Source: Streptomyces prunicolor NBRC 13075 (lineage in GTDB: Bacteria; Actinomycetota; Actinomycetes; Streptomycetales; Streptomycetaceae). From it: a stretch of 38,063 nt of DNA. The DNA is taken from NCBI RefSeq assembly GCF_000367365.1, contig NZ_BARF01000143.1:1-38063 (forward strand), in the 5' to 3' direction. Shown one piece after another: positions 32,719 through 38,063 of this stretch. Below the pieces are notes generated by a model, which worked only from the letters and a program-made list of their open reading frames with translations, searched no databases and had not been told where the DNA came from. How positions within the stretch are numbered: the first letter of the stretch is position 1; every line of letters starts with the position of its first letter. A program made the translations under genes and the position numbers.

Positions 32719-33497
32719 CCTCAGAGATTGTTTGCCGGCGTCTCGTCGGCCGTACCGCCGTCATCACCGGAGCCGGCAGCGGCATCGGTCTCGCCACCGC
32801 GCGCCGGCTCGCCTCCGAGGGCGCCAACGTCGTCTGCGGCGACATCGACGAGACCCACGGCAAGGCGGCGGCCGACGAGGTCGGCGGGCTGTTCGTGAAG
32901 GTCGACGTCACCGACCCCGAGCAGGTCGAGGCGCTCTTCAAGGCGGCCTTCGACACCTACGGCAGCGTCGACATCGCCTTCAACAACGCGGGCATCTCGC
33001 CGCCGGACGACGACTCCATCCTCGACACGGGACTTGAGGCGTGGAAGCGCGTCCAGGACGTCAACCTCACGTCCGTGTACCTGTGTTGCAAGGCCGCGAT
33101 CCCGTACATGCGCCGCCAGGGCAAGGGGTCCATCATCAACACGGCGTCGTTCGTGGCGCGGATGGGCGCGGCGACCTCGCAGATCTCGTACACGGCGTCC
33201 AAGGGCGGTGTCCTCGCCATGTCCCGTGAACTGGGCGTGCAGTTCGCCCGCGAGGGCATCCGCGTCAACGCGCTCTGCCCGGGCCCGGTCAACACCCCAC
33301 TCCTGCAAGAGCTGTTCGCGAAGGACCCCGAGCGCGCCGCGCGCCGCCTGGTGCACATTCCGGTCGGCCGTTTCGCGGAGGCGACCGAGATCGCCGCGGC
33401 CGTGGCCTTCCTGGCGAGTGACGACTCGTCGTTCGTCAACGCCGCCGACTTCCTTGTGGACGGGGGCATTTCGGGGGCGTACGTCACGCCGATGTAG
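32715..33497 (+). CDS. Short-chain dehydrogenase/reductase (classical SDR)
   Basis: A 260-residue NAD(P)-binding oxidoreductase. The cofactor loop is GAGSGIG (19-25), with NNAG near 90, and catalytic residues Asn117, Ser145, Tyr159 and Lys163 (YTASK). Asp43 at the end of the second strand (CGDID) favours NAD over NADP. In an ethanolamine-type pathway it could oxidise the gamma-glutamylated alcohol to the aldehyde that the preceding enzyme uses; this is inference from gene order. GTG start overlapping the upstream stop indicates coupling. Confidence 0.92.
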   Translation: MTSEIVCRRLVGRTAVITGAGSGIGLATARRLASEGANVVCGDIDETHGKAAADEVGGLFVKVDVTDPEQVEALFKAAFDTYGSVDIAFNNAGISPPDDDSILDTGLEAWKRVQDVNLTSVYLCCKAAIPYMRRQGKGSIINTASFVARMGAATSQISYTASKGGVLAMSRELGVQFAREGIRVNALCPGPVNTPLLQELFAKDPERAARRLVHIPVGRFAEATEIAAAVAFLASDDSSFVNAADFLVDGGISGAYVTPM

Positions 33498-33532
33498 GAG
33501 ATGTGAGAGCGCTCAGTCGGTCAGCACGCGGC

Positions 33533-33570
33533 GACGGCCCGGAAGAAACTCCGGGCCGTCGTGCGTTTTT
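33533..33570. terminator. Intrinsic terminator between convergent genes
   Basis: GACGGCCCGGA-AGAAAC-TCCGGGCCGTC, a perfect 11-bp stem, then GTGCG and five T. It is the only terminator here with a proper T-run on the plus strand. It separates the dehydrogenase from the convergent PLP enzyme. Confidence 0.88.
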
Positions 33571-33579
33571 GTCGGTCCG

Positions 33580-34782
33580 TCAGAGAAACGTCATGCCCTC
33601 GCCGCGATAGGTGGGCACCGTGGCGGTGACGGCGTCGCCCTCGATCAGGTGCAACACGTCGAAGCGCTCGCAGAGTTCACCGGCCTTGGCGTGCCGGAAC
33701 CACACCTTGTCGCCGATGAGGAGGTCGTCGGCGGGGGAGCCGAGCAGCGGCGTCTGTACCTCGCCGGGTCCTTCCTGGGGGTCGTAGCGCAGACCCTCCG
33801 GGAGGTACGGCACCGGGAGCCGGTCGGGGCCGGCGGCGCCGGAGGCGGGGTAGCCGCCGCCGAGGGCGGTGACGACGCCGACGCCCGGGCGCCGTACGAC
33901 GGGCTGGGCGAAGAGCGCGGCCGGACGGCCGGTGAACGACGTGTAGTTGTCGAAGAGGCGCGGCACGTACAGCCCGGAACCGGCCGCGATCTCGGTCACG
34001 GAATCCTCGGCGGCGGTGTACTGCACACTGCCGGTGCCACCACCGTTGACGAACTCCAGATCGGGCACAACTGCCCTTACCGCACGCACTACTTCCGCGC
34101 GCCGCTCGACGAGTTCGCGTTTGGCGGTGGCCTGCATCAGCCGGATCGCGCGGGAGCGGAACGGCCGCCCCGCGACGGAGTCGCCGACACCGGCGATGTG
34201 TCCCTCGTAGGCCATGATCCCGACGACCTTGAAGCCGGGGCGGGCGGACACCGTCCGTGCGATGTCGGCGAGTTGGGCGGGGGAGCGCAGCGGCGAACGG
34301 AGCGCGCCGATGCGGACCCGGCCGCCGAGCATCTTCAGCGAGGTGTCCAACTCCAGGCAGACGCGGATGACTTCGGTGCCGCCGTCGCGTGAGTCGTCGA
34401 TGAGTTTGAGCTGTGCGGGGTCGTCGATCATGACGGTGACGGCGGAGGCGAGCTTGGGGTCGTTGGCCAGTTCGCCGAACGCGGCGTGGTCGGCGGAGGG
34501 GTAGGCGAGGAGGACGTCCTCGAACCCGGAACGGGCGAGCCACAGCGACTCGGCGAGGGTGAAGGACATCAGGCCCGCGAAGCCGTCCCTGGCCAGGACG
34601 CGTTCGAGGAGGGTTCGACAGCGGACGGACTTGCTGGCGACGCGGACCGGCTTGCCGCCGGCCCGGCGGACGAGGTCGTCCGCGTTGGCATCGAAGGCGT
34701 CCAGGTCGACGATCGCGAGAGGGGCGTCGAGGTGGGCGGTGGCCCGGTCGTAACGGGCCCGGTCGGCGGCGCGCGCAGTCAT
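33580..34782 (-). CDS. PLP-dependent amino-acid deaminase/aldolase (alanine-racemase N-domain fold)
   Basis: A 400-residue fold-type III PLP enzyme related to D-threonine aldolase, D-serine dehydratase and alanine racemase. The Schiff-base lysine is Lys51 (VRVASKSVRCR). Other motifs are IMAYEGHIAGVGD, VNGGGTGSVQYT and a C-terminal beta domain with GDKVWFRHAKAGELCERFD, which in D-serine dehydratases contributes metal binding. The substrate is not predictable and could be a D-amino acid or a beta-hydroxy amino acid. The ATG has only a weak AGG upstream. It is divergent from the repeat protein to the right. Confidence 0.85.
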   Translation of the reverse strand: MTARAADRARYDRATAHLDAPLAIVDLDAFDANADDLVRRAGGKPVRVASKSVRCRTLLERVLARDGFAGLMSFTLAESLWLARSGFEDVLLAYPSADHAAFGELANDPKLASAVTVMIDDPAQLKLIDDSRDGGTEVIRVCLELDTSLKMLGGRVRIGALRSPLRSPAQLADIARTVSARPGFKVVGIMAYEGHIAGVGDSVAGRPFRSRAIRLMQATAKRELVERRAEVVRAVRAVVPDLEFVNGGGTGSVQYTAAEDSVTEIAAGSGLYVPRLFDNYTSFTGRPAALFAQPVVRRPGVGVVTALGGGYPASGAAGPDRLPVPYLPEGLRYDPQEGPGEVQTPLLGSPADDLLIGDKVWFRHAKAGELCERFDVLHLIEGDAVTATVPTYRGEGMTFL

Positions 34783-35121
34783 GAACGCAGCCTGCCAGAC
34801 AGGATTACCGCAGGGTAGGGGGACGTTCCGGGCAGATGCCCCGGGGGTGTGGACTGGTTCCCGTTCGAGCGGGGTCAACCCGTAGAGTGACGCGCACGCA
34901 CGGAGGAAACGCCGCCGGTCGTTCGACCGCGTCCGGGATGGCCGTCCGCCGCTGCGGGTATGCGTGCTCGGGATGACTTTGTATTTGTGTACGTGCCGGG
35001 TGAGGCGGGGCGGACGCCGGTCCGTATACGAGCAAAGAGCGGGACTGGACCGGCCCCGCACAGGACAGACGGTGCCCGCATACGGACGGACGCCGGCCCG
35101 GTACGAGGAAACGGGGGGTGC
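34783..35121. other. Divergent intergenic region with a short direct repeat
   Basis: 339 bp between the PLP enzyme and the repeat protein. Contains GGACGCCGG followed by TCCGTATACGAG at 35012-35032 and an imperfect second copy at 35088-35107. The plus frame of the downstream gene is already open from 34891, with an ATG at 34960, so part of this region could be coding. No promoter stands out. Confidence 0.45.
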
Positions 35122-38063
35122 ATGAGCACGGAAGCGCGACGCGCCCCCGGATCACCGGGCTCGCCGCCACCGGGCCGCCCGCCGGGGTCGACGAGCGCGG
35201 GGAATCCTTTGGACCCGGGGAACGTGACGAACTCGGCGAACATGACGAATTTGGCGGGGTGGCCGGCGTCCGATGACGCGGCTGGTGCGGCTGATGCGAC
35301 TGGTTCCACCGATGCCGCTGACGCAACAGGCGGGGATGCGGACCGACCGCGTTCTGGTTCTGGGGCGATGCCGGGGACTCCGAGGCCGGCGTGGGGTGCG
35401 GCAGGGGCCGCCTCGGGTTCCGCGTCGGGGCCTGTCTCCGGGGATACTTCGGGTCCTGTTTCGGGTTTTGCCTGGGGTCCGGCTTCGGGGGGTACTTCGG
35501 GTCCTGTTTCCGGTTCCGGTTCGGGTTCTGGTTTGAGGGTTGGTCCGGTTTCGGATGGGCCGGGGATGCCGGGTGTGGGGGGCGGGTCGGACGTGCAGGG
35601 CGGGTCGGGCACACAAGGTGCGGGGAACCGGCCGGGTGCGCCCAACAGGCCTGGTGCGTCGGGCACTTCGGGTGCGTGGGATGCGTGGAGTGCGCCAGGG
35701 ATGCCGGGTGCGCCGACGAACGGCGGTTCGCCGGACCGCAGGCTTGCTTCGGGCGCCCACGCGAGAGGGCGCCGGGCGGAGGGGGCTGCGCGACCGAGCG
35801 ACGGTACGGGCGTGTCGGGGCCGAGCGGCTCGGGGACTTCCGGGGCCGGGGCTGCGGGAGCCTCGCGAAACGGGAGAGAGCCGTTCGCGCCGGGTTCCGA
35901 CGTGCCGTCACAAGAGGCAGGTCCCGGTGCGTCGGCAGTTGGGGCGGGTTCCGGTACCGCGCCGGCAAGGACCGGGGGTGACGGGTCCAGCACGGGGTGG
36001 TGGGACCGTGGCAACGGGAGGCGTACGGCACCGCAGGACGGTGGGTCCGACGCCCGTACGGTGTCCCGGGGGAACGGTCGCGACGAGCGCATCGCGTCTT
36101 CGGGCAATGGTTTTGGTGCCGGAGCTGTGTCTTCGAGTGGTGGGTCGGATGCCGGTCCGGGGTTTTCGGGTGACGGTCCTGGCGCTCGTACCGCGTCTCA
36201 GGGCAACGGTTTTGATGCCCGGGCGGTGTCTCCGGGTAGCGACCCCGATCCCAGTACCGCGTCTCAGAGCAACGGCTCCGATACCCGCGACGGGTCCGGT
36301 GCCCCACCGGCTTCCTCCGACGGGCGGCCGCGCTTCCCCGGCCTTCGGCCGTTCTCGCCCCGTGCCACGGACGCCGTGAGCCCACCCCCTCCTCCCGCCT
36401 CGGCACGCTTCCCGGACGTCCCGCCCGCGCCCGCGGGCGACACGCGCCGCGCGAGCCACGACGAAGCCACACCGGGAGCGGTCCCGCCCCGGCCGCCTCA
36501 CCGCCCCACGGCGGCGACGTATGCCAACGAGGCGCTACGCGAGCCCAGTTCGGAGACGGCGGCCCCGTTCCGCCCGTCCACACCGGCCGGTTCTGGCACG
36601 CCGCCGCGCCCTGCGGGCGAGGCCTCCGGTCAGCCGTCCGACCGGCTTCGCCATGCCCCCGGCCGCTCAGGAACTCCCCCGAGCTCCTCCAGTCCACCGC
36701 GCCCGGCGAGCGAAACTCCGCGTGAGGCGTCCGACGGGTTGCGCCAGGACCCGCCCGGCCGGGCAACGCCTCCTCCTGGCCCGGTTACTTCGCAGCATCC
36801 CGAGGGTGAGGCCTCGCGTGAGTCGTCCGACTCACGGCGCTATATCCCTACGCGTCCGGGGACTTCTGCCGGCTCCGCCACTTCGCCTGGTCCTGGGGTC
36901 GAGTCTCCGCGTGAGTCGTCCGACTGGTCGCGTCAGGACTCTGACCGCAGGGCAACGCCTCCTCGTCCGGGCACTTCGTCGCGTCCCGAGGGTGAGGCTT
37001 CGGATCAGTCCTCCGATCGGCTTCGCCATGCCCCGGGCCGCCCGGGAACGCCTCCCGGCTCCGCCGTCCCGTCCCGTCCTGCGGGTGAGGCACCGCGCGA
37101 AGCGTCCGACCAGTGGGGCCTGGACTCCGAGCGCAGGGCAACGCCTCCTGGTCCGGTCACTTCGCCGGGCTCTGAGGGTGAGGCCTCGGGGCAGTCGTCC
37201 GATCCGCAGCGATACACCCCCAGGCGCCCGGGTACTTCTGGCGGCTCTGACACTCCGCCCGGTCCGGCAGCCGAGTCTCCGCGTGAGTCGTCCGATTGGT
37301 CGCATCAGGACTCTGCCCGCAAGGTAACTCCCCCTGGCCCGGGTACTTCGCAACGTCCCGACGGTGAGGCCTCGCGTGAGTCATCCGACTCGCGGCGCTA
37401 TATCCCTACGCGCCCGGGTACTTCTGCCGGCTCCGCCACCCCGCCCAGCCCGGCAACCGAGCCCGCGCATCAGGCACCCAACTCGCAGCGCTACGTCCCC
37501 ACCCGCCCGGGAACCTCTGCCGCCGCCCCCACCACCCCGCCCGGCCCGCCGGCCGAGCCCCCGCACCAACCGTCCGACCGGCTCCGCCAGAACCCCCCTC
37601 GCCCGGCAACACCTCCCCGCCCGGCAACCGACCCCGCGGCACAGGCACCCGACCGGCAGCTCCACACCCCCACCCGCCCAGCCACACCTCCACCCGCTCC
37701 CGCCCCGGAGCCCCACTCGGAGCCCACCGACCAGCTCCGGTCGGGCACCCCTTGGCGAGGCGAGTCGTTCACGGATCCCACCGGCGGCGCGCCCAGTCGT
37801 GGTGCGTGGTCGCCCTCCGGTGCCAATGCCCCCTATCCCTCCGGCCCTCACTCCGCCGGCCCCACCGCATCCGGCCCCACCGCATCCGGCCCCGGCGCAT
37901 CCGGCCCCGGCGCCTCCGCGTCCGCCGCGCAGAGCCCCGCCGTCGACGACACCGACACCCGTGCCTGGTCGCCGACCGCACCCAGCACCCCAGTCGATCC
38001 CACCGACGACACCAAGACCCGCTCCTGGTCAACCGCCGCCCCCAGCACCCCAGTTGGGCCCAC
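35122..38063 (+). CDS. Partial gene for a very large Pro/Ser/Gly/Thr-rich repeat protein
   Basis: A stop-free frame of 980 codons runs past the window end, so the C-terminus is missing. There is no signal peptide or hydrophobic segment in what is visible. Residues 1-300 are Gly/Ser/Ala-rich (TSGPVSG-type repeats); about 300-400 show a loose (A/S)S-x-x-NG pattern; about 487-880 form a tandem array of 31-residue units; then come GP(T/G)AS pentapeptides and paired S-T-P-V segments. Repeat copies differ largely at synonymous third positions (five of five changes between 36808-36882 and 37366-37440), strong evidence that this strand and frame are translated. Early codons end in G or T more than is usual here; later ones end in C. 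The ATG has a G-run 4 nt upstream; an in-frame ATG at 34960 is possible. I do not recognise the family; a disordered N-terminal region of a larger enzyme or surface protein is plausible. Confidence 0.7.
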   Translation, partial: MSTEARRAPGSPGSPPPGRPPGSTSAGNPLDPGNVTNSANMTNLAGWPASDDAAGAADATGSTDAADATGGDADRPRSGSGAMPGTPRPAWGAAGAASGSASGPVSGDTSGPVSGFAWGPASGGTSGPVSGSGSGSGLRVGPVSDGPGMPGVGGGSDVQGGSGTQGAGNRPGAPNRPGASGTSGAWDAWSAPGMPGAPTNGGSPDRRLASGAHARGRRAEGAARPSDGTGVSGPSGSGTSGAGAAGASRNGREPFAPGSDVPSQEAGPGASAVGAGSGTAPARTGGDGSSTGWWDRGNGRRTAPQDGGSDARTVSRGNGRDERIASSGNGFGAGAVSSSGGSDAGPGFSGDGPGARTASQGNGFDARAVSPGSDPDPSTASQSNGSDTRDGSGAPPASSDGRPRFPGLRPFSPRATDAVSPPPPPASARFPDVPPAPAGDTRRASHDEATPGAVPPRPPHRPTAATYANEALREPSSETAAPFRPSTPAGSGTPPRPAGEASGQPSDRLRHAPGRSGTPPSSSSPPRPASETPREASDGLRQDPPGRATPPPGPVTSQHPEGEASRESSDSRRYIPTRPGTSAGSATSPGPGVESPRESSDWSRQDSDRRATPPRPGTSSRPEGEASDQSSDRLRHAPGRPGTPPGSAVPSRPAGEAPREASDQWGLDSERRATPPGPVTSPGSEGEASGQSSDPQRYTPRRPGTSGGSDTPPGPAAESPRESSDWSHQDSARKVTPPGPGTSQRPDGEASRESSDSRRYIPTRPGTSAGSATPPSPATEPAHQAPNSQRYVPTRPGTSAAAPTTPPGPPAEPPHQPSDRLRQNPPRPATPPRPATDPAAQAPDRQLHTPTRPATPPPAPAPEPHSEPTDQLRSGTPWRGESFTDPTGGAPSRGAWSPSGANAPYPSGPHSAGPTASGPTASGPGASGPGASASAAQSPAVDDTDTRAWSPTAPSTPVDPTDDTKTRSWSTAAPSTPVGP
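36580..37761 (+). repeat. About 13 tandem 93-bp (31-residue) coding repeats
   Basis: Unit starts: 36580, 36673, 36766, 36862, 36955, 37048, 37141, 37234, 37327, 37420, 37513, 37609, 37684. Most are 93 bp; two are 96 and the last two are 75 and 78, so all length changes keep frame. A typical unit is TPPGxxTxxRPxGEA, then S-x-x-SSDxxR, then a basic PxRPG end. Units 1-4 and 5-8 match in order (RLRHAPGR, REASD, RYxPxRPG, ESPRESSDW), a four-unit super-repeat of about 372-375 bp. Confidence 0.85.
37858..37917 (+). repeat. Four pentapeptide-coding repeats
   Basis: Four 15-bp units encode GPTAS, GPTAS, GPGAS and GPGAS within the large repeat protein. Beyond them, two segments ending STPVDP and STPVGP repeat over the last 120 bp. 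Confidence 0.8.

Noticed and set aside
34805..36766. Long minus-strand open frames opposite the repeat protein (about 653 and 410 codons)
   Set aside because: They are His/Arg/Pro-rich translations typical of the strand opposite a GC-rich gene. The plus frame stays open across the whole 3 kb and its repeats vary at synonymous sites.
36580..37761. Regular spacing suggesting a CRISPR array
   Set aside because: The 93-bp units diverge throughout, have no unique spacers between identical repeats, and are in-frame coding sequence.
1..38063. tRNA or rRNA genes
   Set aside because: I looked for the T-arm consensus GGTTCGAATC and for rRNA-like stretches while reading and saw none; a dedicated search was not possible.

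Overview
The window looks like chromosomal DNA of a Streptomyces or a close relative. It is very GC-rich, many genes start with GTG, and genes overlap through ATGA or GTGA junctions. It carries a conservon (CvnA-B-C-D plus a cytochrome P450) and a DmdR/IdeR-type iron box. The order conservon, PadR-ABC exporter, siderophore-interacting protein, glycine-betaine transporter and glutamine-synthetase-like cluster recalls the S. coelicolor SCO1611-SCO1630 neighbourhood. That comparison is from memory and was not computed.

Layout. (1) 21-6674, minus strand: a four-gene operon of two DUF1989 proteins, a biotin-dependent urea (or guanidine) carboxylase and allophanate hydrolase, facing a TetR regulator (6883-7518). 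(2) 7813-12348, plus strand: a rar/cvn9-like conservon ending in a P450 whose K-helix reads EQSLW instead of ExxR. (3) 12367-14344, minus strand: a pseudouridine synthase and a solitary class I terpene synthase with a degenerate aspartate-rich motif, followed by about 700 bp without a gene. (4) 15053-16630, minus strand: an APC permease of the urea-carboxylase type. Its upstream region carries almost the same inverted repeat as the carboxylase operon, so the two form a physically split regulon. (5) 16884-19477: a PadR regulator and an ABC-2 exporter pair. (6) 19633-21491, minus strand: an iron-regulated siderophore-interacting protein and a 5'-3' exonuclease. (7) 21726-24618: a glycine-betaine-type importer with fused permease and binding protein. 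(8) 25030-28342: an XRE-cupin regulator, a leaderless helical-backbone binding protein, a TDT-family carrier and its divergent LysR regulator.

(9) 28358-33497 is a gamma-glutamylation-type amine catabolic cluster: a PuuD-like hydrolase, a FadR-type regulator, a GlnA4-like ligase, an aldehyde dehydrogenase and a short-chain dehydrogenase. Two matching dyads form a candidate operator pair for the regulator. (10) 33580-34782, minus strand: a PLP amino-acid deaminase/aldolase. (11) From 35122 to the window end, plus strand: a stop-free frame of at least 980 codons for a Pro/Ser/Gly/Thr-rich protein. It contains about 13 tandem 31-residue repeats with a four-unit higher-order period, and the repeat copies diverge largely at synonymous sites.

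Taken together the locus is rich in nitrogen acquisition: urea or guanidine degradation, amine/ethanolamine-type gamma-glutamylation and betaine uptake. The observations most worth following are the shared operator of the split carboxylase/permease regulon, the odd terpene synthase, and the repeat protein at the right edge.
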